Shown: positions 16,800 to 25,662 of the stretch, piece after piece
Layout of the letters: every line of letters starts with the position of its first letter
How positions within the stretch are numbered: position 1 is the stretch's first letter
Source of the DNA: Sphingomonas suaedae
GTDB taxonomy: Bacteria > Pseudomonadota > Alphaproteobacteria > Sphingomonadales > Sphingomonadaceae
Assembly (NCBI RefSeq): GCF_007833215.1
Contig: NZ_CP042239.1
Location: 3,346,001 to 3,410,000 of the forward strand
Direction: 5' to 3'
Length of the DNA: 64,000 nt
Notes under the pieces: model-generated
What the model saw: the letters and a program-made list of their open reading frames with translations, nothing else
Told to the model about the DNA's origin: nothing
The model's database searches: none
Translations under genes and position numbers: made by a program

Positions 16800-18536
16800 T
16801 CAGGCTGCGCGACGCAGCGGCTCGGGTTCCGTCGACCCTGCCAATTCGGCGACCTTGGCCGCCCGGCTGACGGTCGCGACCCCGCCGCGCTCGGTGTAGG
16901 CAGATGGCGGGAACGCCATCCACTTGGGCACCCAGCCTGTCACCTTGGCCCGGCCGTTCTCGCCAGTGAGGCAGTCGCGGATGATCGTGCGCTTGACCTT
17001 GCCGGTCGCGGCCTCGTTCGCTTGCGACACGCCCTCGCCCGCTACGTCTGCCAGCACATGCTGCAACACCTCGCGGTCGCGGATCAGGTCGAGTAACGCG
17101 TCATCGCTCTGCCAGACCTTGGCCGTCTCGGTGCCGAGCATCGGACCCAGCACCTCGATCAGCGCACTCCCCGCCTCGAGCGTCTCGCCCATGACGATGG
17201 CCGCAACGTCCATTACCGCAGGATCGGGAAGCGCGATCAGCTTGACGAACAGACCCGCCACGCCATGCGCGCCGTCATAGCCGCCGGTCACGGTTGGCGT
17301 CTCGGGATCGAACCCGAGTAGTGCCAGCACCGCGCGCCGCTTCTCGTCGAACGCAGCTTCTGAGGGGCTGTTCTCGACGCTCTCCGCAATCGCATCGGTT
17401 GCGGCACGTTGCGCCTCGATCCGAACATTCCACAGCGGCGAACCGGCGATGACGTGCGCAACCATCAACCGCAGCGCCAGCGAGGGACGGCTGGCAAGGT
17501 CCGCGCGGACCGCAGCATGCCGGTGTAGATCGATATAGTTCTGGATGGGTGCGCTGACCTCGGGCCGAACTGGCTTCTCGATAGCTTCGCCGCGCTCCAG
17601 CTTCCGCGCTTCCTTGGCGGTGATATAGCCTTCGTGGAAGGTGACCTCGCCCCTATGCCCGACGCTGACGAACACCTTGCCGCCTTGGCGTTTGGACCGC
17701 CGCTCATGCTCCCAGCTGTGGAAATAGTCGCCGCGCTCCAGCACCACGACCTCGCTCCACCCGGCCTCGCGATACGCCTCGACCCGCGCCAAGATGGCCG
17801 CTTCCTGCGCGGTCCAAAACGTCTCGACGCTAGCGAAATAGCGCTCGTCGCCGAACAGGTCTGAGACGATCTCGCCCTTGTAGTCAGCAAGGTCGAACAG
17901 CGCGGCATCGCACAGGATCGGCGTACCCCCGAACAGCCACGCCTTGAGCTGCTGGCCCACCGGCGCGCGCTGCTCGGGGTCATCGACCAGCGCCAGCCAG
18001 TCGCGCTGCTGCGCCTTGCTGGCGAGGGTAAGGTGGCGGACGGTCACCGCGTCAATCTGCTCGTGGCGGTAGAGATTGCGGATGCGGGGCAACAGGTTGC
18101 CGAGCGCCAGCGTGCGCTTCACCTGCACCTCGGTCAGCCCGAAGGTGAGCGCGATATCTTCGGGGGTGCGGCCCTCGCGGATCAGCCGGGTAAACGTCTC
18201 CCACCGCGTCACCTCGTCCGGGTCGAGCCGCGCGATGTTCTCGATCAGCGAGGCCTCCAGCGCCGCTGCATCGTCACCCGCTTCCATGATCGCGCAGGGC
18301 AGCGCGTCAACTCCGCCGCCTTCCTCGGCGACTGCCAGCGCGGCATGATAGCGCCGCTTGCCCGCGACGATCTCATAGCTGTCGGGCGATCCGTTCTGTC
18401 GAACAATCAGCGGCACCAACACCCCGCGCGCCCGGACGGACGGCAGGATGTTGGTGAGGTCGGGTGCCTTCTTCACACCCCGCATATTGGCGGTCGAGAC
18501 AGACAGGTTGGCGAGTTCGATATGCTTGAGTTCCAT
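16800..18536 (-). CDS. parB: ParB/RepB-like partition protein
   Basis: A 578-residue ParB family protein. The N-terminal ParB/Sulfiredoxin domain has VPLIVRQNG and the arginine-rich AGKRRYHAALA, with ENIARLDPDEVTRWETF following. A helix-turn-helix (PEDIALTFGLTEVQVKRTLA) comes near residue 150. The long C-terminal part is typical of plasmid and element versions. The start at 18536 has GGAG eleven bases before it; a longer frame upstream crosses the structured GC-rich region and is not supported. ParB binds centromere-like sites to stabilise a replicon or element. No parA is in the window. Confidence 0.9.
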   Translation of the reverse strand: MELKHIELANLSVSTANMRGVKKAPDLTNILPSVRARGVLVPLIVRQNGSPDSYEIVAGKRRYHAALAVAEEGGGVDALPCAIMEAGDDAAALEASLIENIARLDPDEVTRWETFTRLIREGRTPEDIALTFGLTEVQVKRTLALGNLLPRIRNLYRHEQIDAVTVRHLTLASKAQQRDWLALVDDPEQRAPVGQQLKAWLFGGTPILCDAALFDLADYKGEIVSDLFGDERYFASVETFWTAQEAAILARVEAYREAGWSEVVVLERGDYFHSWEHERRSKRQGGKVFVSVGHRGEVTFHEGYITAKEARKLERGEAIEKPVRPEVSAPIQNYIDLHRHAAVRADLASRPSLALRLMVAHVIAGSPLWNVRIEAQRAATDAIAESVENSPSEAAFDEKRRAVLALLGFDPETPTVTGGYDGAHGVAGLFVKLIALPDPAVMDVAAIVMGETLEAGSALIEVLGPMLGTETAKVWQSDDALLDLIRDREVLQHVLADVAGEGVSQANEAATGKVKRTIIRDCLTGENGRAKVTGWVPKWMAFPPSAYTERGGVATVSRAAKVAELAGSTEPEPLRRAA

Positions 18537-18577
18537 GGGTCCACTCCTTCTTCCTGAACCGCACCGGCCCCGGCGAA

Positions 18578-18722
18578 GGGGGGTGGGCGGCAAGGAGCGG
18601 ACTGGCAGTCCCGCCGATCGGAGGCGGGGTGCACCCGAAGGGCTGCAACGCAGTGGAAGACCCGGCGCAGCCGGGTTGCTGCCCGCCGCGGCGGGACTAG
18701 AAGGCAGCGACGCCCACCCCCC
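18578..18722. ncRNA. Candidate structured RNA or leader upstream of parB
   Basis: GGGGGGTGGGCG (18578-18589) pairs perfectly with CGCCCACCCCCC (18711-18722). Nested inside, AGTCCCGCC (18607-18615) pairs perfectly with GGCGGGACT (18690-18698). Within that is the hairpin ACCCGGC-gca-GCCGGGT (18660-18676) and a possible CTGC-AAC-GCAG stem. The whole forms a closed, branched fold of about 145 bases. It lies 42 bases before the parB ATG and could be a parB leader, an independent small RNA, or a partition/incompatibility site acting as DNA. The strand is not known. Confidence 0.5.
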
Positions 18723-19287
18723 TTGGCCGCGGCCGAGACCAACAACGCCAGCGCATCGCGCTGACCGCAGCATCCAAGCGCAGCGCGCTTGCCGCTCCGC
18801 CAGGAGCCCACGAATAGGCACTCTCGAAGCCGGACGGCCGTCGTGGCGGCGTGCGCGCGCAGCTGTGCGCCAGCCGCCGCCGCGCCCTCCGCCCGGATCG
18901 AGTGTGCCACGCGGGAAAGAAAAGGCGCTGCGGACCCTGGCGGCTTCGCAGAAGTCCGCCAGCGCACGCCCATCAGCTATCGCGTTCCGCTGCCGGGCAG
19001 CGCCCGGCCCACGTCACGCGATCGTCACCCGCATGGGCCGAGACGCAGCAGGCGACTCGGCGGCGCGCCAGCGGCGTAGAGCGCGGTCACGCATCGCGTG
19101 AGACGCCCTGACACCTGGCCACTCGAAAGGCCAACCTACGCTAAAGCTACGTAAAAGCTACGTATGTGCACGCTGGCACCGCACAGAACCCTCCTGACAC
19201 CAGAGAGGGTCTGTTCGCCGCGACTGTTTCCTGCCCAAATTGCCTCCGGGAGCCCCAGTCAGAGGCAGACAGTGCAAGGAAATAGCA
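18723..19287. other. Gene-free region between parB leader and AlpA-like gene
   Basis: About 565 GC-rich bases with no recognisable gene. Long open frames here carry no family features and look like products of high GC. Near the right end are the tandem 11-base repeats at 19143-19164. The region may include promoters for parB (leftward) and the AlpA-like gene (rightward) and possibly maintenance sites of the element. Confidence 0.4.
19143..19164. repeat. Two tandem copies of AAAGCTACGTA
   Basis: The 11-mer AAAGCTACGTA is repeated head to tail without a spacer, each copy holding the palindrome TACGTA. It lies 124 bases before the AlpA-like gene. Direct repeats of one helical turn suit cooperative protein binding, for example autoregulation by that protein or an excision/recombination site. 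Confidence 0.6.
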
Positions 19288-19500
19288 ATGCAGACCGAAC
19301 CCCCAGACCGCATCCTCCGGATCAACACGGTCCTCGCTCGTACCGGGCTGAGCCGATCAACCATGTACCGCAAGATGGAGAGCGGCACGTTCCCGGGGAA
19401 CATCCAGATCAGCACCCGGTGCGTTGGATGGCGCGAATCCGCCATCAATGCTTGGCTGCGCAATCCGATGCTCTATCGCTGGGACGATCCCCGAGGATGA
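19288..19500 (+). CDS. AlpA-like HTH regulator
   Basis: A 70-residue protein with a MerR/AlpA-type winged helix: RINTVLARTGLSRSTMYRKM followed by SGTFPGNIQIS and VGWRESAINAWL. AlpA-family proteins activate integrase or excision genes on prophages and integrative elements. The ATG at 19288 has AAGGA eight bases upstream. No integrase gene follows; a transposase remnant does. It may be a leftover of the element's excision control. Confidence 0.82.
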   Translation: MQTEPPDRILRINTVLARTGLSRSTMYRKMESGTFPGNIQISTRCVGWRESAINAWLRNPMLYRWDDPRG

Positions 19501-19689
19501 ATGTCACGAGAGACCGCTAGCTGAGTCAGCTTGTGCCAAGCGCGCCAACGATCACCAGCAGCCTGTCAAGATCCGAGAAGGTTCAACCTGCATTGGAGCT
19601 ACTGCGCTCCATCGTCGTCCTCTGTCGTCAACGACTCGGGTTCAGATTGGCGGAGTCTCCAAGGGAGCACGTCAACCTGCTTCAGCAAG

Positions 19690-19851
19690 CGGCTCTGCCG
19701 TAAGCGCAACCTGGTCGAGCGGCTCTTCTCCAAGCTGAAGCACCTTCGCCGTGTCGCCGCTCGCTACGACAAGCTCGCGGCCAACTTTCTGGCCATGAAC
19801 TTTCTCGCCTCAATGCGGCTCTGGCTGAGAGCTTATGAGTTTACGGCCTAG
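19690..19851 (+). pseudogene. IS5-family transposase remnant (3' end)
   Basis: The frame encodes RNLVERLFSKLKHLRRVAAR and YDKLAANFLAMNFLASMRLW, the usual C-terminus of IS5-group DDE transposases, ending at a stop at 19849-19851. The rest of the transposase is absent; upstream sequence in this frame has no transposase similarity. Its end overlaps the last codons of the membrane protein on the other strand, marking an old insertion or deletion scar. Confidence 0.75.
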
Positions 19852-20263
19852 TCTCTCGCCGACCTCGCCCTGTACTTTTACTTCGCCTATTATAGAGAAG
19901 AAACGCTGCCCCCGCGAGTGGGGGGGCCAATATGATGACAGCCAAAGTTAGATAGGAATGAGCAAAATATGAAACCCCGAGTTCATTCCGAATTTCCGCC
20001 GCAACTTGGGCATCGCCGAGCTCTTGAAACTGAAAAAAAGCATAGCATAACGCAATGGGTGCACACAGAAGCGCGAATAAAGGGCGCCACGCTGCGAGCG
20101 CTATAAAAGCCCCAGCGATCATCAAGGCAATTATCCACAACTCCTCGACCGAAGGCTGTTTATCAGAAACCTCAGCCATGGCTGGAGATGAACAAAGTAA
20201 AATCACACTTGAAATCGCGTAGCTTGAGATTTTTACCCACATATAACATCCATTTTTAGCCAC
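19841..20263 (-). CDS. Predicted membrane protein, candidate immunity protein
   Basis: A 140-residue protein of low GC. It has a likely signal peptide ending in AMA near residue 30, then two hydrophobic segments (around WIIALMIAGAFIALAAW and LTLAVIILAPPLAGAAFLLY) and a basic C-terminus. It is not assigned to a family. It is the first gene after the Rhs toxin-like gene on the same strand, 205 bases away. The predicted envelope location is what immunity to a peptidoglycan-acting toxin would need. The immunity role is inferred from position only. Its last codons overlap a transposase remnant, so the C-terminus may be altered. Confidence 0.5.
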   Translation of the reverse strand: MAKNGCYMWVKISSYAISSVILLCSSPAMAEVSDKQPSVEELWIIALMIAGAFIALAAWRPLFALLCAPIALCYAFFQFQELGDAQVAAEIRNELGVSYFAHSYLTLAVIILAPPLAGAAFLLYNRRSKSTGRGRRETRP

Positions 20264-20329
20264 ACCTAATATTCTTTATAAATACTCCAAAATTGGCGCC
20301 TATTACCCGCTTCCACACGCAAGATTTTA

Positions 20330-20413
20330 ATGCGTAAGCAGGCGTTCACCGATCTGCTCGACGGATTCGTCACGCTGCCCGGCGGCGGCACCGGCACGAT
20401 GGACGAATTATAA
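20330..20413 (+). pseudogene. Fragment of a LOG-family gene
   Basis: The frame reads MRKQAFTDLLDGFVTLPGGG then TGTMDEL and a stop. This is the conserved region of LOG-family nucleotide 5'-monophosphate phosphoribohydrolases (usual form DGFIALPGGIGTLEE). Only 27 codons remain, the last of them followed by AT-rich sequence. It is a relic left by rearrangement in the low-GC island. Confidence 0.65.
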
Positions 20414-20468
20414 TTCCAAGATCAATTATAAAAATAGCATGACTGACAATATAGCCATACATTAGCCC

Positions 20469-23400
20469 CTATTCAATTATGTTTATTTTTAAACCCCTTC
20501 CCTGAGTCATCCGGTCTAGTAAATCAGACCTGCTCATTGGGTAGTTTTTATTATCCGGATCTTCTTCTTGAACTCTAACGGGAACGGTCCCATCTGGATC
20601 GGCTTGGATATCCTGCAACAACATATTGGTCATGGAATCCCCAAATAATCCACCACCAATATCAATGCATCCTGCACTCCCTTCTAAACTTCCTCCATGC
20701 AAAAAGAAGCCATCCCTCGTCACAGGCCATATTTGCGATTGCGGATACGAGCGTTCGGCCTGCCTATGGAGCCGCACTCGCCAATCTCCCCAATCCCCGT
20801 TGCTATTTCTGACCACATCCCTGACCCGACTGGGATTACTAATTTCTGACGACTTGATATGGTACAAACCTCGCGGAATTGGCCCCTCAAACGGTTTTCG
20901 CTCGCAACCAGGGTTGTTCATACAAGGTCCGGACCGACCAGATGTCGCGCGTATAGAATATGGATTTCTACCCTTAGTCTCCGGATCAATGCGAAGATAT
21001 CCCGTCCTTGAATTAAACCAAATTTTGGTTTTTCCGCTTGGGTCAATTAAATTTATCGGATTATTTGCAACATATGAGTATAGATTGATATTATCTTTAT
21101 AGCCTATGGGGTCCGTTTGCAAAAAACGCCCCAGTCTAGGGGAGTAGATCCGCGCCTTGTAGTAATACATACCAAGCTCAGGGATCCAGGACTGACCCGT
21201 GTATTGAAACCGTCCGCCATTAGTCAATTTGGGGGTACCATATTCGTCATAGGCATTGATTATCAGTGCCACGCCTGAGTTGTCAGCGATCGACACGATC
21301 GACCCTTGATGATCCACCTGAAGGCTACGCCGCGTGCTGCTCGATACCGTGCTGCCGTCATAGAACAGTATCGGATCGTCTTCACCTGGGCCATGAACGT
21401 AGCGCTTTGTGACCGTACCGCTGCTGTTCATCTCAAGCACAAGTTCATCGCCCGAATAAACAAACCGGGTGATGCCGCTTCCGCCGTCCGTGGTCTGATA
21501 TAGCCGCCCCATTGCGTCATAGGCGAGCGATGCGGAAACAGGCCCCTCGTAGTTAACGGTAGGGCAAGTCGCATCCACCTTCGCCCGCCGCTCGATCAAA
21601 CGATTGTTCGCATCATACTTGTAGGCGTAATACGCATCAAGCGTCAGATTCCCATTGTTGTCATAGCAAAGCGAGCCGGTTGACGCAGTCTCATACTGAT
21701 TGAGGCCATTCACCGTGTAGAGGGCGTTCGCGTTCGCGTAGTCGGTAAACCTGTAACCATCGTTATTCCGATCCCGCGTCGCAATTTGGCCTGCTGGCGT
21801 ATAACTGAAACTCAGTTCAACATCGTTGGGCGTGCTCCACAGATTATCCGCGATCTTGATCAGCCGCGACACGTCGTCGTGGTCATACGTTGTCGCGACG
21901 CCCGCCCGCGTGCTGCCTATTTGGCGACCCTTACTGTCATAGTTGAGGGTCGCGACCAATGTCGAACCGTTCTCCGAGATTCCCACCATCCGGTTCAGCA
22001 TGTCATAGCTGTAGGTGAAGTATGCCCCATCCGGATGCGTGACTCGCGTGCGATTGCCGACGATGTCGTAGCGGTAGGTTAGAAGTCGCAACGACGACAG
22101 ACTCTGCTCTGATACGAGACGCCCAAACCCGTCATAGCCAAATGCCGTCGTACCCAGAGTATCCGCCGCAGTCAGCCGCAGGTTCTGTAGATTGTAACTG
22201 TAGGTTGTCGTACCGCTACCATCTATTGTTTGCTCAGTGACGCGGTTTAGCGCGTCAAACGTATAGCCAAAGAGAGTTTCGTCACGCTTGCGGAACGAGG
22301 TGCGGTTGCCATTCGCGTCATACCCATAGAGTTCGTAGTCGTCGGGATTGGTCGCTCCGATCGTGTCTTTGGACGGGAACGTCCACTTCACCTTGCGGTC
22401 ATGACCATCATAGGCAAACTCAGCACGGTTGCCGTTGGCGTCGATCACCGCGCTATGCTGGCCGTTGAGCGTGTATTCGTAGCGGGCATAATCAATCTGC
22501 ACGCTCGTCCCCACGCCCTGCTGGACCTTTATCAGCTGCCCGCCATCGTCGTAAAAGTTCTTCGTGATACGATCGGGACCAAAGCTGCCCTCAGTCCCGA
22601 GTGTACAGGCGCTTGAGGGCAGCGAACTATAAGCTGCCGGGTTCATGCGAACCGCGGTGCATTCGTGCCGACCAAAGAGGTCGTAGCTATACTGGGTCAG
22701 TGCATAGTGCGTGGTGCCTGACTTCTTGGTCTCGGTCAGCTTGCGATCCAGCAGGTCATAAGTCGTTTCAATGCTCTCACTGGCGGCAAAGGCCGCCCAA
22801 TGCGTGTCCGACTGGCTCGCCACCGTGCCTTTCTCGACCTTGGTCAGCCGCCCGGCTGCGTCATATGTGTTGCGAACCGCCGGGTGCGGGTTACCCGAAC
22901 CGCTCCCATCTGGATCTGGGCTGATCACGCCGATTACACGTCGCATCGCGTCGTAGCGCCAGCGCGTGGTGTCCGCCGTCCCCGCTGCAGGGCCGTCTTC
23001 GGTCAGCTTGTCCCCGTTCGCGTCGTAGGTCCAACTGGTAGTCGCAGTCACCAGCCCGTTAGTGGTTGCGTCCCACGCGGTCACCGACTGAGAGCTCGGC
23101 AGCAGATTGTTGGCGGTCCCAGAGGTGCCGTAGGTGAAGACCGTCTTGATCTCGTTGTTCGTGCCCACGCACGAGGCCGGATCCGCCGAAGTCGCCGCGC
23201 GGCACTCGGAAATCTGGGTCAATAGCCAAATCGGCGTCGATGCCTGAACGAGCGTACCGGAAGTATTTTTGTACCAAGCATAATATTGCGCATAGGTGTA
23301 TCGCTTCTGAGGCCTTGCGGCTCCCGACTGTGGTGCGGGGAGCGTTTCGGTCAACACGCCGCCGTGGGTAATGTCATAGGTATAATTAGTGGTGTGCCCT

Positions 23401-24824
23401 CGAGCATCGGTAACTGTCACTGGCTTCGCGCATACGACCCAAGTCGTACAATTGTAGGTGAGCGAGATTGAATTGGGGTCATCGGAAGTGCCGATCGCCG
23501 CTGTCCACGTGCGCCCCGTCAAACGCCCGCCGTAGTACGTGAAGCTCTCGACCCGGCCATTGGGAAGGGTTCTCGCGATCAACCTTTGATATGGCATCAC
23601 CGGGGCGCCAGAAAATTCATTAGTCGTCACCCTCCCAAGAGGGTCGGTGATCGTCTCTGGCGATGGCGGCACATACAAAGGACCGGCGCTGCCCGCCGGT
23701 CCTAGAACCTCTTGCCGATATGACCATCCGAGCGTCGTCGACGCGACGCCGTTTTCAATCCATCCAGTTCCTCGCGCGTACCCGCCGCCGAAGATCGCGG
23801 GATCAGAGGTCTGCGGATCGAGATTCGTGTAGCTGTAGGTGATGCTGCGTCCGTCCGCGAACACCTGTTGGGTGACAGCTTTTCCCTTCGCGGCTTCAAA
23901 CGAGATTCCCTCGACGCTCGATATCGTATTCGTCACATATGGCGTTGCCGTCAGACCAGGCTTGTAGAATGCCTGCGCGGTTAGCGACGAGCCAGAATAG
24001 CTATTGGTGACAAAGCTGACCTGCACCGCTGAATCGGTTACGCTCGCTACGGTATCGTTCAAATAGGTATAGCCGACCGATTGCGCGCCTGAGGGGCAAG
24101 TGTCTGATGTGGGCGGTGTGGTGATCGCCAGATTAATCGCGCAAACCTTTTGAATTTTGTGCGCGTCCGAACCTCCGAAATATTGAAATATCAGTTGGTA
24201 GCCCGCATTGCTCGTCACTCGCTTGAGGCGTTTGCTGCTGCTTGGCCCTCCGGTGTCATATAAGAGGGAATATGTGACCCCGGTTGGATATACGACCGAC
24301 GTCGCGAAGGCATTTCCACCGTCGCTAGTGGCCTCGAAGTTCGTTACCACCCCTTCGGTAGTGGTATGCTTAAAATAGTAATTCGACCCGCTGGCGAGCC
24401 TCTCCAGCTTGTCCTCGCCATTCGCACTCCGGCTGAAATCGGTGAACGATGAATAGTCGAGGGCAGCCCAAAAAGACTTTGCCATGGCTCCGCGATGCGC
24501 GGAAAAAGACATCGAGGTGATGTTAGGAAGCCCGTCGTCAGGATTTTTTACCCATTGGATCTTCCTCTCAAGATAAATGTACCAATTCGTGCGAAAGAGC
24601 ATTGGGCCTCGGCTGATGCGATCGACCGCCAGTCCTCCATTGCCGTCCGGCCCGATCGCAAGATCGCGGGTGGTATCACGATATTGCCCGGACACCATAT
24701 CGACGCCGCCTGGGCTGATGACTGCAGTGTCAGGAGGCACCGCGCTATTAGAGGCTTGAGACCAAGCTACACTTGGACACATCAACAGCACCGTCACAGC
24801 AAGGCGGGCGATCAGGTTGATCAA
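20469..24824 (-). CDS. Secreted Rhs/YD-repeat protein with Tlde1-like C-terminal domain
   Basis: A 1451-residue protein. TTG 24824 is preferred as start: GGGGGAAG lies six bases before it and it gives a clean signal peptide (INLIARLAVTVLLMCPSVAW). Many YD/Rhs repeats follow (for example YDANGNRTSFRKRDETLFGY). The Rhs core ends near MYYYKARIYSPRLGRFLQTD, GYKDNINLYSYVANNPINLI. The C-terminal ~190 residues contain FFLHGGSLEGSAGCID, matching the His...Ser-x-Gly-Cys active site of Tlde1/DUF2778 L,D-transpeptidase-like toxins, which attack peptidoglycan. Rhs repeats would form a shell around this domain. No VgrG or PAAR is present, so export is probably by Sec. Lower GC than its neighbours suggests separate acquisition. 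Confidence 0.85.
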   Translation of the reverse strand: MINLIARLAVTVLLMCPSVAWSQASNSAVPPDTAVISPGGVDMVSGQYRDTTRDLAIGPDGNGGLAVDRISRGPMLFRTNWYIYLERKIQWVKNPDDGLPNITSMSFSAHRGAMAKSFWAALDYSSFTDFSRSANGEDKLERLASGSNYYFKHTTTEGVVTNFEATSDGGNAFATSVVYPTGVTYSLLYDTGGPSSSKRLKRVTSNAGYQLIFQYFGGSDAHKIQKVCAINLAITTPPTSDTCPSGAQSVGYTYLNDTVASVTDSAVQVSFVTNSYSGSSLTAQAFYKPGLTATPYVTNTISSVEGISFEAAKGKAVTQQVFADGRSITYSYTNLDPQTSDPAIFGGGYARGTGWIENGVASTTLGWSYRQEVLGPAGSAGPLYVPPSPETITDPLGRVTTNEFSGAPVMPYQRLIARTLPNGRVESFTYYGGRLTGRTWTAAIGTSDDPNSISLTYNCTTWVVCAKPVTVTDARGHTTNYTYDITHGGVLTETLPAPQSGAARPQKRYTYAQYYAWYKNTSGTLVQASTPIWLLTQISECRAATSADPASCVGTNNEIKTVFTYGTSGTANNLLPSSQSVTAWDATTNGLVTATTSWTYDANGDKLTEDGPAAGTADTTRWRYDAMRRVIGVISPDPDGSGSGNPHPAVRNTYDAAGRLTKVEKGTVASQSDTHWAAFAASESIETTYDLLDRKLTETKKSGTTHYALTQYSYDLFGRHECTAVRMNPAAYSSLPSSACTLGTEGSFGPDRITKNFYDDGGQLIKVQQGVGTSVQIDYARYEYTLNGQHSAVIDANGNRAEFAYDGHDRKVKWTFPSKDTIGATNPDDYELYGYDANGNRTSFRKRDETLFGYTFDALNRVTEQTIDGSGTTTYSYNLQNLRLTAADTLGTTAFGYDGFGRLVSEQSLSSLRLLTYRYDIVGNRTRVTHPDGAYFTYSYDMLNRMVGISENGSTLVATLNYDSKGRQIGSTRAGVATTYDHDDVSRLIKIADNLWSTPNDVELSFSYTPAGQIATRDRNNDGYRFTDYANANALYTVNGLNQYETASTGSLCYDNNGNLTLDAYYAYKYDANNRLIERRAKVDATCPTVNYEGPVSASLAYDAMGRLYQTTDGGSGITRFVYSGDELVLEMNSSGTVTKRYVHGPGEDDPILFYDGSTVSSSTRRSLQVDHQGSIVSIADNSGVALIINAYDEYGTPKLTNGGRFQYTGQSWIPELGMYYYKARIYSPRLGRFLQTDPIGYKDNINLYSYVANNPINLIDPSGKTKIWFNSRTGYLRIDPETKGRNPYSIRATSGRSGPCMNNPGCERKPFEGPIPRGLYHIKSSEISNPSRVRDVVRNSNGDWGDWRVRLHRQAERSYPQSQIWPVTRDGFFLHGGSLEGSAGCIDIGGGLFGDSMTNMLLQDIQADPDGTVPVRVQEEDPDNKNYPMSRSDLLDRMTQGRGLKINIIE

Positions 24825-24877
24825 ATTTCTTCCCCCAAAAAGCGCCGGCACTTCGACAGCGCCCGTCATTTCGACGG

Positions 24878-25480
24878 TCAAAGATTGCAGGTGATCGGGT
24901 TACCCGTAATCGTGACAGTTACAGTGCCACCGCTCGTCGCGCCGAGACTATCTTGCACGGTGTAGGAGACAGCTGTCGCGCCCGGCGTTGACGTGGCAGT
25001 CACTTCGATCGTCGTTGAATTGACAATCGTGACGTAGAGCGGACCGCTAACGCTAACCAAGCTCAACGGCGTGTTGTTGTCAGGGTCATAATCGTTAGCG
25101 AGCACGTTCTTCTGCGCTGTTCCATTGCAGAAGATGTTCATCGAGTCCGCCACAGCCACAGGTGGTTGGTTAGTTGGGGTGGGCGTGGGACTCGGTGTAG
25201 GTGTCGGGCTTGGCGTCGGCGTCGGCGTAGGTGTTGGCGTCGGATATGTGGAAGTCGTGCATGCCGCCGCACCGCCTACCGTCGTCACGTAACGCTCGCG
25301 ATTGTTCGCTGCGTCGTAGCAAATCGCGGTGTTCGTACCGTTGTTGGCACCGCCCGATATGGAGGATGTCCGAAGACGGCCTAGCGCGTCATATCCATAG
25401 GTGATTGTCTCTGCGCCAGCCGCATAGGTTCCCAGCAGCGCGGCAACACCGCAGCCGCACAGCAATAAACGCCGTCGCAT
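24878..25480 (-). CDS. Secreted protein with YD-like repeat, PT linker and Ig-like domain
   Basis: A 200-residue exported protein. The signal peptide is MRRRLLLCGCGVAALLGTYA, followed by one Rhs/YD-like unit (ITYGYDALGRLRTSSISG). A Thr-Pro/Ser-Pro repeat linker of about 30 residues and a cadherin/Ig-like fold (VLANDYDPDNNTPLSLVSVS) complete it. GGGGGG precedes the ATG at 25480. It is 53 bases upstream of the Rhs gene and probably in one transcript. It may be a surface adaptor or carrier for the Rhs protein, or a truncated Rhs relative. No function is established. Confidence 0.7.
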   Translation of the reverse strand: MRRRLLLCGCGVAALLGTYAAGAETITYGYDALGRLRTSSISGGANNGTNTAICYDAANNRERYVTTVGGAAACTTSTYPTPTPTPTPTPSPTPTPSPTPTPTNQPPVAVADSMNIFCNGTAQKNVLANDYDPDNNTPLSLVSVSGPLYVTIVNSTTIEVTATSTPGATAVSYTVQDSLGATSGGTVTVTITGNPITCNL

Positions 25481-25662
25481 GATTTCCCCCCAACGATTCG
25501 CCACATTAGGGCATCTTTTTGCGGACGCATCAATGCACAGAATCCACTTTTATTCTGCGTGCATTCATCGAGTTGCTTTCGCGCTCTGCCATTATGACGC
25601 CTTGCGCAAATTCCGCGGCGGTCGTGTACTATGCGCGCGAATCGCAACGTACCGGGGGGCTG

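Noticed and set aside
16800..18821. ParB frame extended upstream to 18821
   Set aside because: The extra 95 codons cross the structured GC-rich region and have no protein-family features; GGAG lies before the ATG at 18536.
25166..25240. Repetitive GT-rich stretch considered as a CRISPR or satellite array
   Set aside because: It encodes the Thr/Pro and Ser/Pro repeat of the secreted protein; units are 6 bases and have no spacers.
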